Assembly: GCF_000003815.2 (NCBI RefSeq)
Contig: NW_023365750.1
Location: 17,335-81,334 of the forward strand
Direction: 5' to 3'
Length of the DNA stretch: 64,000 nucleotides
Origin: Branchiostoma floridae
Lineage: Eukaryota; Chordata; Leptocardii; Amphioxiformes; Branchiostomatidae
A model generated the notes under the pieces. That model made no database searches, was not told the DNA's origin, and worked only from the letters and a program-made list of their open reading frames with translations. Made by a program: the position numbers and the translations under genes. Below, piece after piece: positions 1 through 10,689 of this stretch; position 1 is the stretch's first letter; every line of letters begins with the position of its first letter.

Positions 1-792
1 TAGTTGGCACAGATTGAGAAAGGTTGCAAAGGGTTCCGTTTTTTCTTGTTTTGCTATGCAACAGGGTTTTGACATGTATTTTGGACAAAAATTACTAAAT
101 GTCGGATCTATCAATCAATTGTACATGATTTCGGCTACTTTATGGCATTGATACAATGTTATTAAATGAAGTATATCTTTCGAAAATAGATATGAATGAA
201 TTATACTAATTTAATGACTTTATCGGCTAAAATCCAAGATGGCGAACCATGTCCCTGATCAAGTATAACAAACTTATTATCCCTTAAAATTCGTAAGTAC
301 TTTTTAACAATAAACATTCCAATAAACGTTTTTAGTTTTTGTCGATGCATTTTATGATTGTTTGTGACTTAACCGCTGTACGTACTTTGCAGATTTTTCT
401 GACTGCTTACACAAAGGCAGTCATCATCGGACCTATTGTGTGGTCTGTGACCGCTTGTGCTCGGGGAGTTTTGGGGAAGGATTTATCGGACACAGGGCGT
501 TGTCCAATCGGTGTCCTTAAGAAAAAGAGCAGAGAATATACAGGTTTGTCTTCAAAAGTTTCACGTGTAAGACTATAGTAGACTGCCACTACCCTAGTCC
601 TAGTCAATAAGCGGCTTTGTATTTTTTCACTATCAGAGCATGGGGTATAACATTTTTTTTGTATGATTTATTCAAAAGAAGAACAATTAACTAGATAGAA
701 CAACATCTTCAACGTTCTTTTGACAAAATTGAGTCTTTATCTAAAGTATTTCATACAGCTAACGTCATTGGTGTTCTGTATTTCTGATTCAG
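1..792. other. No recognised gene
   Basis: AT-rich sequence with no convincing exon or repeat. It is probably intron or flank of the polycystin-family gene whose first visible exon starts at 793. Short open frames here resemble no protein family I know. Confidence 0.5.
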
Positions 793-1010
793 TTCCCGCT
801 CGGAGGGTTTTACCACCGGTCCCGAGGAAGACCGACCATGACCCGAACTGGACCGAAAGGATGACAACAGGTAGAAACATCCTGGTGCTCCTGGTGTTTC
901 TCCTCATCTTCACTGGAAATGCCTTCTACATCGGGATTCTGGGCTTCGACAGACACGCCTACCATATCAGGACCTCTCTGGAGAACAGCCTGCTATCCGA
1001 GTATGAGGAG
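793..1010 (+). CDS. Polycystin-family exon: TM helix before the TOP/PKD domain
   Basis: This internal exon belongs to a polycystin-1/2 superfamily membrane protein. It opens after a pyrimidine-rich tract ending TTCAG and closes before GTACGG. It encodes a basic stretch (PRKTDHDPNWTER), then a hydrophobic helix (ILVLLVFLLIFTGNAFYIGI), then a lumenal or extracellular start (YHIRTSLENSLLSEYEE). In polycystins this is the layout of the helix just before the large extracellular TOP/PKD domain. The exon ends on a complete codon and joins in frame to the exon at 2876, which carries the W-x-WL signature of that domain. No start codon is needed. Whether it is PKD1-, PKD1L- or PKD2-like cannot be decided from two exons. 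Later exons are missing beyond 3228. Confidence 0.7.
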
Positions 1011-1134
1011 GTACGGTTGCAAAAACTGCTGTTCTCAAGGTGGCCGGCTAAACAGCAATCCGGGCGATAACAGAGTGGTAGAAATGTTTAGAAAATTGAG
1101 CGCCAAATGGCGTTCATTTTACACTATTTTGGTA

Positions 1135-2241
1135 CACAGGCAGTTTAAGGCCTGTGACACCTGTAGATTCTCAGTCGAGCAGTTATATGGCCATAACTTT
1201 TGATGTAACCATCTGTTTTCAACAATTTTTGGCCAGTTAACGTAATTCACCCATATTCAAAATATGATGACAAGAAAATTGTGCATCCTCAATATTTTGG
1301 GTTTAAAAAACCATTTTTGGGTAAAAAATAGGGATGCTATTAAAATGGGTCTGTGCCCACTATGAAATGATTGTCTAACTGAGTCATATTTTCTGGAGTA
1401 ATAGATTATATCTCTGTGATATCTAATATGCCTGGGGATCGTGCCGCTATACCTAGGTAAGGCTCAATTTTGGGCCAAAAACAGAATTTTTTGACATTTT
1501 TTGGGTATTTTTCGTACAAATATCAATACAGCCACGGAAATCAAAGATATTGCAAGAAGACCCGCTTGATTCCTGAAGGTCTAAGGCTTAATGAACCTAA
1601 ATCTGCCCAAAACTCGTAATAAAATTGGTGCCCTGATGTGGGCAGGGGCCGACGAAACACTACTTACCCTACAAGAACTGCACCCAAGTAAGACATGTTT
1701 GACTGTACGTAACGTTAACGTTAACCGATAGTAAAATATGAATGTTTTATGGCTGTATCTGTTAAATCGCTGTTGTATCAATGCGAAATTTCGCAAGCAG
1801 TTAGCCTTATAAGTCATCAGTCAACTGCCATACAATCATTTTGGGCTAGAAATACCGATTTATAGCATTTTTATTTTGCTGTTTCCTTGAAGTATGAGCG
1901 CCTCACTGTTTTCCCGCCACTCCACACCCGGGGGGTCGGAACACATGTTCGGACTGTACCACTTGCAGCTCTCGCGGGGGTGCCCTTTTGTTAACCGCTT
2001 CTAGTTATGCCGATATTTGATAAATACTAGATCAATATCTTTAGCATTCAACATCAATAAGTCTCAAGAAAAGTAGTTAGTGTGGCCCGTGCATCGTAAG
2101 TTCCTGTTTTCGCAGTGTAACATTAGGTACTGACATTGGACCGTTCTAAAAACGCTCCGGCCCGGCGGGGTTACCTGAGGTCACGCAGTGGTTCGAATTT
2201 CATGTTCGACCAAAATTGTCACAGGCCTTAAACTGCCTGTG
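1135..2241. mobile_element. TA-flanked terminal-inverted-repeat element (Tc1/mariner-like, non-autonomous)
   Basis: A perfect 27-bp inverted repeat lies at 1133-1159 and 2217-2243. Taking the outer TA on each side as target duplication, the element runs from CACAGGCAGTTTAAGGCCTG to its reverse complement, about 1.1 kb. No transposase frame is visible inside, so it would be non-autonomous. TA duplication is the Tc1/mariner hallmark, but two bases are weak proof and the superfamily is inferred. It sits wholly inside the polycystin intron. The inverted repeat is itself partly palindromic (CACAGGC...GCCTGTG). Confidence 0.6.
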
Positions 2242-2875
2242 TAAGTTATGGTTGGTTGGTCGGTTGGTTGGTTGGTTTGTCGGCCGTTGGCATAACTGTT
2301 AAATCACCGTTATGCATTACACACCTGTGAGTAGCCGGCGATGATGACCTCTTTGACCATGATGGGCAATGACCCTAATTGACGCAGCCGCAGAAGGCTC
2401 AAAAAGAGTATTTTAGCCTATTTTCGACTTGTAACAGGAAAATGTAAGAAACATTTCATATTGGTGAGGCAGTGTAGGTTGCAGATGTTCAGGTTCATTA
2501 AAAAAAAACTAGGTTTCGGTCCATCTTTTCGGCCTGTGCTGACCCCTAATTTGAAGTAGTCAGTCCCTAAAATGACGTCATGAAAAAGCAAGATGGCGGC
2601 AGTTTTGACCGATGGGATATCTTTCGCTGGTCAGAAAGTTTAAAAATTAGACTTTTGGAAACTTGAGAAAGCGGGCTGCTGTGTGGGGTGAGTTCTTATG
2701 ACCTGGAATGTTCACGGATTAGATTATGACACCCTGAACTTGCTAACTTTTACATTATCGCCTATGCAGATTTCTATTAGTGGTAACTGCTCTGATCTTT
2801 GCAAGCATTGACCATCCCAACAATTAGTCATTTATCAGCAAGTTTATATGTCATGATTTAACACTATCTTCTCAG

Positions 2876-3050
2876 GTCGCCACAGTAGACGACGCCTGGG
2901 AGTGGTTGTCGTCTGAACTGATCCCGTCTCTCCACCCAGAGCGGGGGTACAGCGGGCAGAAGCTCAGCTGGCTGGACAAACAGTTTCCGGCTGGAACAAA
3001 CGCGTTCCGGATCGGTCCTGTTCGCCTGGAGAGAATCACCAAGCATCCAG
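2876..3050 (+). CDS. Polycystin-family exon: start of the TOP/PKD domain
   Basis: The exon begins after CTATCTTCTCAG and ends before GTAAAAAG. Read in phase with the exon at 793-1010 it encodes VATVDDAWEWLSSELIPSLH, then GQKLSWLDKQFPAG, then AFRIGPVRLERI. The W-x-WL motif followed by a (L/I)GP.RL motif is the start of the polycystin extracellular domain (compare the FWxW...LGpPRLRQ pattern known for PKD1 and PKD1L proteins). It is 175 nt long and leaves one base in phase. The downstream intron runs only 177 bp before the sequence changes abruptly at 3228 into piggyBac/rDNA material, so the rest of the channel domain is not in this window. Confidence 0.75.
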
Positions 3051-3227
3051 GTAAAAAGTGTCTTTGGTCCAATGTGGATTAGTTATTCCTCAATCACAGT
3101 GAGCAGTTGAGCTTGTCTCAACCATAAAGTTTCTGACTTAGGGAGAGGAGATGTTGTTAATGTTACATATAAACCGAAACCTCTCAGTGGCCTTAGCGTC
3201 AAACCTTGATGTGACCTTCTGGTTATG

Positions 3228-3718
3228 GCTTTCAGCTCGGTGGTCGAGGTTGGTGACCAACGCGAGCGCCTTTCTTTGCGGAATACCCTTCGCCTCTGCC
3301 GGGCGTACCTATTGGTGCAACGCACGATATACCGGATAAGATACTGGTCCAACACCTCCAGAAAGAAAGACAGTTCATTCCGGTTGTCTTCGGCTCGCCT
3401 CGGGCCGACGGGCCCGGGTGCCCTGAATTTCTGGGGCTTGTACGGATGAACCTCACCGGCACTGACGGATGCCCACGGCCGTTCAGCTCGACCCCTCGCT
3501 TTGTTCCGTCGTGAAAACTCCCCGACTTGGGCACCTCTGACCTGCTTCGTGACGGAATACAAGTCAAAATCGTCGCTGTCGTCGCTGTCGACCTCCCCAG
3601 CGATATTCTGCCCAACAGTTCCATTCGCCCCGGCCGCCTCGGCTCTCTCAGCCACCGCTGCTTCCTGGAGATACATTTCAATGTCCTCCTCTATCTCTTC
3701 GTCGTCCCCGCTTGCCAT
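3228..3718 (-). pseudogene. piggyBac transposase, N-terminal fragment only
   Basis: The frame starts at the same ATG as the intact transposase at 37530 and matches its first ~164 residues (acidic N terminus MASGDDEEIEEDIEMYL, then SDDSDDFDLY, then PYKPQKFRAPGPVGPRR) with a handful of substitutions. Identity stops abruptly after STTELKA at 3228; the frame then runs on into unrelated sequence to a stop at 3083. All three catalytic aspartates lie in the missing part, so no active enzyme can be made. The break has no TTAA or inverted repeat, so it is not a transposon end. Confidence 0.85.
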
Positions 3719-3799
3719 CTCCTAAAACATACGAACATTCCCCTCCTTATTGGTCCGTGAGCAATCAAATCAACATCCCACAACAGCTCACAGATCAAT

Positions 3800-3959
3800 C
3801 GCCCTACCATGAACAATGGACCACGGCTTAACGTCCTGTCCTAAGGACTGCAACCCTTTCCGGTAGCGTGCATGTCGGGTGAACGACACAGCCGGGATCG
3901 AACCCACGGCTTCTAGTTCCAGAGGCAAGGCCGCTAACCACTGGACTACGCGCGCTACC
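3800..3959 (-). repeat. tRNA-derived SINE (copy in block 1)
   Basis: Read on the minus strand from 3959, the sequence has a tRNA-like head with a box A-like TAGTCCAGTGG and a box B-like GGTTCGATCCC about 45 bp later, then a non-tRNA body containing CAGTCCTTAGGACAGGACG. This head plus conserved body is typical of Pol III-transcribed SINEs of marine invertebrates. No full tRNA cloverleaf forms, so it is not a tRNA gene. It lies just upstream of the transposase start and recurs at the same place in block 2. Confidence 0.65.
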
Positions 3960-4734
3960 TAGGTAGGCAGAGCGACCCACGACATGGTCAGACACCCTGT
4001 AGAGCACTTTTTTGAAAAACCACCGAGACACGGTCTCGGGCTTGGTCTCGGCACCGGGAGGCCGAACTAAGGCCGAAAAAAGCGCGCTGCGCCCGCCTGT
4101 AGTGGACACGGCGCCCGCTACGAGGTAGTCATCGGCGGCGAGAGGCGCCTCCAACCGCCGCCGACCTCGTTCCGCCGCCATGAGCTGCCGGTCACCCTTA
4201 TGGCCGACATCCGGTCATGCATCCGATGTAACAAGGCCTGTACAAAGGAACCGTGCCTTGGCGTCACCTCGAGGCTCGGCGGGACCTTCCTGCCACCGCC
4301 GCATCGTGCTCGCTCGCATGGCCAGCCCGGGGCTTCCTCTGACACGATTGCAGTCGGGCGGTGCAAAGGTCACACACCGCCCGCCCAAGGCTTCACCGCT
4401 GCCCGGTGCAAAGCCCGTTGGACCCGCCAAACAGAGAAAAGTCACCGGGCAAGCCCGTCTTTTCACCGTGCGGAAATCTTGCCCGCTCAGCCACGGTCCC
4501 TGTCGACCAGTCCCGGACTGGCCAGCCATCGGCAGGAACCCGTCAGGGTCCGCGGAAGGCTGGCTGACTCCGAACAGGTCAAAAAGCGTCCACTCTCTCA
4601 ATGTAGATTGAGCGACCTACAACATGGTCAGACACCCGGTAAAGCACTTTTTTGAAAAACGCTCCACGGGGTGGGTGCCGGAGCCTGGTGACCTGATCAC
4701 CGCTGGCTATCCGGACCCGACCCGGTCGACCCCG
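3960..4734. repeat. GC-rich spacer with two copies of the GGTCAGACACC/CACTTTTTTGAAAAA motif
   Basis: This spacer between the SINE and the 124-bp array has no coding signal despite open frames on both strands. It contains two copies (near 3980 and 4625) of a ~50-bp motif, GGTCAGACACCC...GCACTTTTTTGAAAAA, which recurs seven more times in the two blocks. The first half is unlike the other spacer repeats. The second half resembles the module at 10690-10830 and 12370-12540. It corresponds to 37772-38536 in block 2. Confidence 0.55.
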
Positions 4735-5560
4735 ACCAAGATCGGAGGAGTCCCCACCGGCGAGCCCGCCTGCCGGGCATTGCCGAGCGGCCTTGCTCGG
4801 CGTGCCGGCCACTGCCCCCGCCGGCGTGCCCCCGGGCTCTCCGTCGGCAACGGGCCCGACCAACATTGGAGGAGTTCTTACCGGCGAGCCCGCCTACCGG
4901 GCATTACCGAGCGGCCTTGCTCGGCGTGCCGGCCACTGCCCCCGCTGGCGTGCCCCAGGGCTCTCCGTCGGCAACGGGCCCGACCAACATTGGAGGAGTT
5001 CTTGCCGGCGAGCCCGCCTGCCGGGCATTACCGAGCGGCCTTGCTCAGCGTGCCGGCCACTGCCCCCGCCGGCGTGCCCCAGGGCTCTCCGTCGGCCTCG
5101 GGCCCGACGAACATTGGAGGAGTTCTTGCCGGCGAGCCCGCCTACCGGGCATTACCGAGCGGCCTTGCTCGGCGTGCCGGCCACTGCCCCCGCCGGCGTG
5201 TCTCCTCAGGCTTGGTCGGCAACGGGCCCGATCAACATCGGAGGAGTCCTTACCGGCGAGCCCGCCTGCCGGGTATTACCGAGCGGCCTTGCTCGGCGTG
5301 CCGGCCACTGCCCCCGCCGGCGTGTCTCTGAGGTCTTGGTCGGCAACGGGCCCGACCAACATTGGAGGAGTCCTTACCGGCGAGGAACGCCTGCCGGGTA
5401 TTACCGAGCGGCCTTGCTCGGCGTGCCGGCCACTGCCGCCACCGGCGTGCCCCCGCGGTCTTGGTCGGCAACGGGGCCCGACCAACATTGGAGGAGTCTT
5501 AGCCGGCGAGCCCGCCTGCCGGGCATTACCGAGCGGCGAGCTCGGGGCGCCGGTCACCGC
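4735..5560. repeat. 124-bp tandem repeat array, about 7 units
   Basis: Units begin near ACCAACATTGGAGGAGT and recur every ~124 bp (for example at about 4861 and 4985). Each carries GCATTACCGAGCGGCCTTGC and GCCGGCCACTGCCCC. The unit is GC-rich, lacks plus-strand stops in all three frames, and its length is not a multiple of three, so long frames arise by chance of composition. Related units occur at 10840-11115, 13400-13675, 15980-16255 and 38537-41250. That distribution on both sides of the 18S resembles rDNA intergenic-spacer repeats. Confidence 0.8.
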
Positions 5561-7910
5561 CCACGCCGGACGTCTGGTCTTCAACAGGCCCGGCCCGCGC
5601 ACCTACCCCTGCCTTCGTACAGCATCGTAACCCTGTAGTCCCTCCGATCTTCTAATCGGCGGAGACACCCCAGTATCGAGGGGTGCCCCCCTGGACACCC
5701 GTGACTCGGGCTCGCAGGGAAGACATTCTACAGAGCACAGTCTCTACCGGGGAGAGCGTCTCCGCCAGGAAGCTGAACACATAGAAAGCCTGTCGTTCGG
5801 CACTATCGTTTCCGAGACGTGGAAGGTGCCCTTCGTGGTGAAGGGCGCAAACGAGCGGAAGGGCTGGGGGTCGCTCCGCGAACCGGGACCCGCTGCGATG
5901 ACCGCCTCACGCCCCCTGAGCATCCCTGCCGGTCGGCCGGACCCGGTTAGACGCAGAGGGGACGGTGACGCCCGCCCTTCTCTTTAAGACCTCGGGGAGT
6001 GTAGCATCCGGTCGAGACCGCCGGTGGCTGGCCGGCGGGACCGAGACAGCAGTCCTCCCCTCTGCCCAAAGGAGGCCTTGGACCGCGGGACGCCCGCTCG
6101 AAGTCCGACGCTTAAGGTTAGGCCACTCGTCCGCAAGACCGATTGCATTGAGTCAGAGACTGAAACGCCACGCCGGGGTGCCGGGGAAGAGCCGTCTCAC
6201 CTAGGCCCCGCCGTGAGACTAAACCGCGACCCCATTCCGCGCAAACCCGCGACGCGTCGCCCCTCCGCCAGGATATAGGCGCTCCCATTTTCGCTCGCCC
6301 GCCCTAAACTTTTCGCCGGGAGGACCTAACTCCGTCCTCGACCAGGCTACTCGGAGCGGCTCGCTGATTGAGTCTGGGGAACGACGGGCGCTCAATGAAG
6401 GCCCCCGACCAACGTTCCAAGGGAGCTGCCGGGTCCCGCCGCCGAGCGGGTCGGCCTGGGCGCTCCTGACTCTCCGCCCGCGCTCGACGTCGTCTTAAGA
6501 CGGACGACAAGCGATTGACGCGAGAGCACCGTCGGAGCGCCACCTTGTCGAGGCGGTAAGGAAGAGTGGGTCGGGGTGGGAGGCCAGGGGCACCGCCCGC
6601 TCCTTGCCACGAGGTGTGCAAAGAGCAACACTAGGAGTGGCGTGCACGTGCTTGTGCGGCCGTCCGTCCGGACGGGCTCGCTTCGTACCCAACGCTCTTC
6701 GCAGTCTCTACTGGGGAGTGCCAGCTCGATTGTCCGGGGCGCAAGTCGGACGGCGGAGTTGCGCCGGGCCCGGTCGGGGTCGCGTGGTGAAACAACTCCC
6801 CACGGCCCATCCAAGCGAGGCGTCGCCAGTCCGAGAAGCATTCGGGTTCGGACGCGAGAGACACCGCAGGAGGGAACTGCGAAAACCTGAACTTCGGAGG
6901 ACGAAGCTACACCGATCGCAGCGTGGACACCAGCTTCGACAGACCCCAGCAGCGCGTCACACCACCGCACTACTAAGAGAGCGGCGTTGTGACGCGATTG
7001 AAGGTAAAACCAACCCTCGTTTTTCATCTTTGATTTCGCAACGAAAGCTTGTCATTTGCCTCTCGGCACCACCGTTTCAGGGACGTGAGTGTCGCCCTTC
7101 ATGGTGAAGGGCGCAAACGAGCGGAAGGGCTGGGGGTCGCTCCGCGAACCGGGACCCGCTGCGAAGACCGCCTCACGCCCCCTGAGCATCCCTGCCGGCC
7201 GAACCCGGTTAGACGCAGAGGGGACGGTGACGCCCGCCCTTCTCTTTAAGACCTCGGGGAGTTTAGCATCCGGTCGATACCGCCGGTGGCTGGCCGGCGG
7301 GACCGAGACAGCAGTCCTCCCCTCTGCCCAAAGGAGGCCTTGGACCGCGGGACGCCCGCTCGAAGTCCGACGCTTAAGGTTAGGTCACTCGTCCGCAAGA
7401 CCGATTGCATCGAGTCAGAGACCGAAACGCCAAGCCGGGGTGCCGGGGAAGAGCCGTCTCACCTAGGCCCCGCCGTGAGACTAAACCGCGACCCCATTCC
7501 GCGCAAACCCGCGACGCGACGCCCCTCCGCCAGGACATAGGTGCCCATTTTCGCTCGCCCGCCCTAAACTTTTCGCCGGGAGGACCTGACTCCGTCCTCG
7601 ACCAGGCTACTCGGAGCGGCTCGCTGATTGAGTCTGGGGAACGACGGGCGCGCACTCAAGGCGCCCGACCAACGTTCCAAGGGAGCTGCCGGGTCCCGCC
7701 GCCGAGCGGGTCGGCCTGGGCGCCCCTGACTCTCCGCCTGCGCTCGCCGCCGTCTTAAGACGGACGACAAGCGATTGACGCGAGAGCACCGTCGGAGCGC
7801 CACCTTGTCCAGGCGGTAAGGAAGAGTGGGTCGGGGTGGGAGGCCAGGGGCACCGCCCGCTCCTTGCCACGAGGTGTGTACAAGTAGACACGAGTGTCTA
7901 CTTTGTATGG
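5561..7910 (-). other. ITS/spacer-like rDNA region with a ~780-bp internal duplication
   Basis: On the minus strand this lies directly downstream of the 18S 3' end, where ITS1, 5.8S and ITS2 would be expected. Two ~780-bp direct copies (about 5837-6614 and 7103-7875) are highly similar and offset by about 1.26 kb; the second abuts the 18S. Between them (6615-7090) is a unique ~475-bp segment. I could not find the conserved 5.8S core or any 28S landmark on either strand. Open frames on both strands are composition artefacts. Region 5561-5836 leads into the 124-bp array. The same arrangement occurs at 41300-43646. Confidence 0.6.
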
Positions 7911-9669
7911 TAATGAACCTTCCGCAGGTTCACCTACGGAAACCGTTACGAGTTTTACTTCCCTTAAATGATCAAGTTTGATCGGTTTCTCAGCGATCCT
8001 CCCGGCGGTTGCCAAAGAGGGCCGACCTCACAAAACCATTCAATCGGTAGTAACGACGGGCGGTGTGTACAAAGGACAGGGACTTAATCAACGCGTGCTG
8101 ATGACACGCATCTACTGGGAATACCTCGTTCATGGGAATTAATTCCAATTCCCAGTCCCTATCACGAAGGCGGTTCAGCAGGTTACCCGCACCTTTCGGC
8201 GAATGCGAAACACTCGCTGATGCCTTCATTGTAGCGAGCGTGTGGTCCCGGACATGTAAGGGCATCACAGACCGTAATTGCTCCATCTCGTCTTTGGCTA
8301 ACAGCCAGCTGGTACCTCTAGTTACGGCGAAATCGAGCGGGATCGCCGAACCAGAGCTAGAGCAACCCCCGTCAACAGCCATGCACCACCATCCACAGAA
8401 TCAAGAAAGAACTCGCAATCTGTCAATCCTTACTGTGTCCGGGCCGGGTGAGTTTCCCCGTGTCGAGTCAAATTAAGCCGCAGGCTCCACTCCTGGTGGT
8501 GTCCTTCCGTCAATTCCTTCAAGTTTCAGCTTTGCAACCATACTTCCCCCGGAGCCCGAAAACTCAGGTTTCCCGGGAGCAACCCGTCGGGTCACCGAAG
8601 CAACGCCGGCGGATCGCTGGTTGGCATCGTTTATGGTTGTGACTATGGCGGTGTCTTATCGCCTTCGCGCCCACAACTTTCGTTCTTGATCAATGAAAAC
8701 ATTCTTGGCAAATGCTTTCGCAGTGGTTCGTCTTGCGGCGATCCAAGAATTTCACCTCTCCCGCCGCAATACGAATGCCCCCGTCCGTCCCTCTTGATCA
8801 TTACCTCACGTTCCGAAACCCAACGAAATAGGAACCGAGGCCCTATTCCATTATTCCATGCACCACAATTCAGGCGCCAGGCCTGCTTTGAACACTCTAA
8901 TTTTTTCAAAGTAAACGCTCCGGTACCTCGAGGCACTCAGTGAAGAGCACCGGGGAGAATCCGGCAGGAAAGGCCGGGGACGAGCAGTGACACGCCTCGC
9001 GGCGGACCGCAAGCCCGGTCCCAAGATCCAACTACGAGCTTTTTAACCGCAACAACTTTGATATACGCTATTGGAGCTGGAATTACCGCGGCTGCTGGCA
9101 CCAGACTTGCCCTCCAATAGATCCTCGTTAAAGGATTTAAAGCGTACCCATTCCAATTACGGGGCCTCGAAAGAGTCCCGTATTGTTATTTTTCGTCACT
9201 ACCTCCCCGAGTCGGGAGTGGATAATTTGCGCGCCTGCTGCCTTCCTTGGATGTGTTAGCCGTTTCTCAGGCTAACTCTCCGGAACCGAACCCTGATTCC
9301 CCGTCACCCGTTGCCACCATGGTAGGCACAGAACCTACCATCGATAGTTGATAGGGCAGACATTCGAATGATCTGTCGCCGGTCCGAAGACCGTGCGATC
9401 GGCTGGGTTATCCAGAGTCACCAAAGGACCAGGGCGAACCCCTGGTTGGATCTTGGTCTAAATAAATGCACGCCAAACCGTGAGGTCGGCGCTTCTTCCG
9501 CATGTATTAGCTCTAGAATTACCACAGTTATCCATGTAGGATGTGACGATCAAAGGAACCATAACTGATTTACTGAGCCATTCGCAGTTTCACTGGGACA
9601 GTTGAACTTGCACGTGCATGGCTTAATCTTTGAGACAAGCATATGACCACTGGCAGGATCAACCAGGTA
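7911..9669 (-). rRNA. 18S (SSU) ribosomal RNA, full length but divergent
   Basis: On the minus strand the gene starts TACCTGGTTGATCCTGCCAG at 9669 and ends with the canonical CTGCGGAAGG then TTCATTA at 7911, about 1759 nt, normal metazoan length. Conserved landmarks in order include CAGCCGCGGTAATTCCAGC, AGAGGTGAAATTCTTGGA, ACTTGAAGGAATTGACGG and CACACCGCCCGTC. It carries changes at nearly invariant positions: CTCGTAACGGTTTCC where eukaryotes have GTCGTAACAAGGTTTCC (three bases missing), GAGGTATTCCC for GAGGAATTCCC, and CCAGTGGTCATATGC for CCAGTAGTCATATGC. It may be a pseudogene or a divergent, transposon-borne lineage. It lies inside the composite element in the same orientation as the transposase. 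Confidence 0.9.
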
Positions 9670-10689
9670 GCGAGGACGCCCTGGTGGCAAGGCGGGCGGG
9701 CGTCACAGTCGCGCCGGGAGACGCTCTAGGCGTCTCGACCGGGACCGCGCCAAGCACCCGAGAACCGCCACCGCCAAAGTCCGTAGCTACAGTAAATTGG
9801 GAATGCGCAGCGGTGCCGCAAACCCACGGGAGCCTGAGCGCAGAACTCCCGACCACACCTGACCGTTGCTTCCCTTCAACGCCCGAGCCGTCCCCGCGAG
9901 GGAACGGTCCCGCACTCTCACGACCTACGCGTCTGCCGAGCAGACGGACGGCCGGGTCTCGAACTGCCAAGACCGCAAGGCGTACTCGCACGCAGACGGA
10001 AGGGGCGAGCCGTCGCCGTTTGGGTCCCTGGTTGACCCGGGCGCTGCCTCCGCGGAGGCCGGCCCCGGCGCTGCTTCCGGACGCCCTCGGCACGGCCGTC
10101 CTCGCCCGCAGGAACGGAGGAACGGCCGCCTTCCTAGCCGGTTGTCGACCTCCGGCTGCCCTCGCGGGGAGTGGCAGCCTGGTCGGTGGGGTAGCAAAAC
10201 GACTGGCGCCTCATAAAGGCAAGTAGGAACGACGGGCGCGCACTCAAGGCGCCCGAACGTGGGGCCCGCGCTTTTTACGGGCCCGACTACGTTCCAAGAG
10301 TGGTTCGGTGCGGGCGGACCGCCCGCTCCATACCACGAGCTCACGTTCTTGCTCAACGACAACAAGAACTTGTCTTGCGGCTAAGAATGCAGGCTGTATC
10401 ACTTCACCTCTCCTGTCTCAAAAACGAGGTGTGCCACAATTAGACACTGTTTGGCAACGCTTGCTCGCACGCAGGTAGAAATGGCGGTGGACCCAGACTC
10501 AGCCTCCGCGGAGGAAGTGTCCGAGGTGCTACTTATGGAAACCGCCGACAAGTAGGATGTCGACCTCCGGCTGCCCTCGCTGGGAGTGGCAGCCTGGTCG
10601 GCGGGGCAGCAAAACGACTGGCGAGAGAGTGTGCGATCACTCGCCACTCGCTGCCGTTTCCCGAGCCAGTCAAAAAACGACCACTCTCT
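9670..10689 (-). other. External-transcribed-spacer-like region upstream of 18S
   Basis: This GC-rich, non-coding stretch lies immediately 5' of the 18S on its strand, the position of a 5' ETS. A ~65-bp segment starting GTCGACCTCCGGCTGCCCTC occurs twice, near 10145 and 10559. It also shares GGAACGACGGGCGCGCACTC with the ITS-like region near 7641. A transcription start cannot be read from sequence alone. The spacer repeats begin at about 10690. Confidence 0.5.

Noticed and set aside
3826-3960. Functional tRNA gene
   Set aside because: Boxes A and B are present but no full cloverleaf or acceptor pairing forms, and a conserved non-tRNA body follows. A SINE fits better.
4624-5638. Overlapping plus-strand frames of 235-281 codons
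   Set aside because: Same 124-bp repeat artefact as in block 2.
5965-7891. Frames of 80-210 codons in the ITS-like region
   Set aside because: Very GC-rich with overlapping open frames on both strands; located next to 18S. Composition artefacts.
7990-9568. Open frames inside the 18S gene
   Set aside because: They lie within a recognised rRNA gene.
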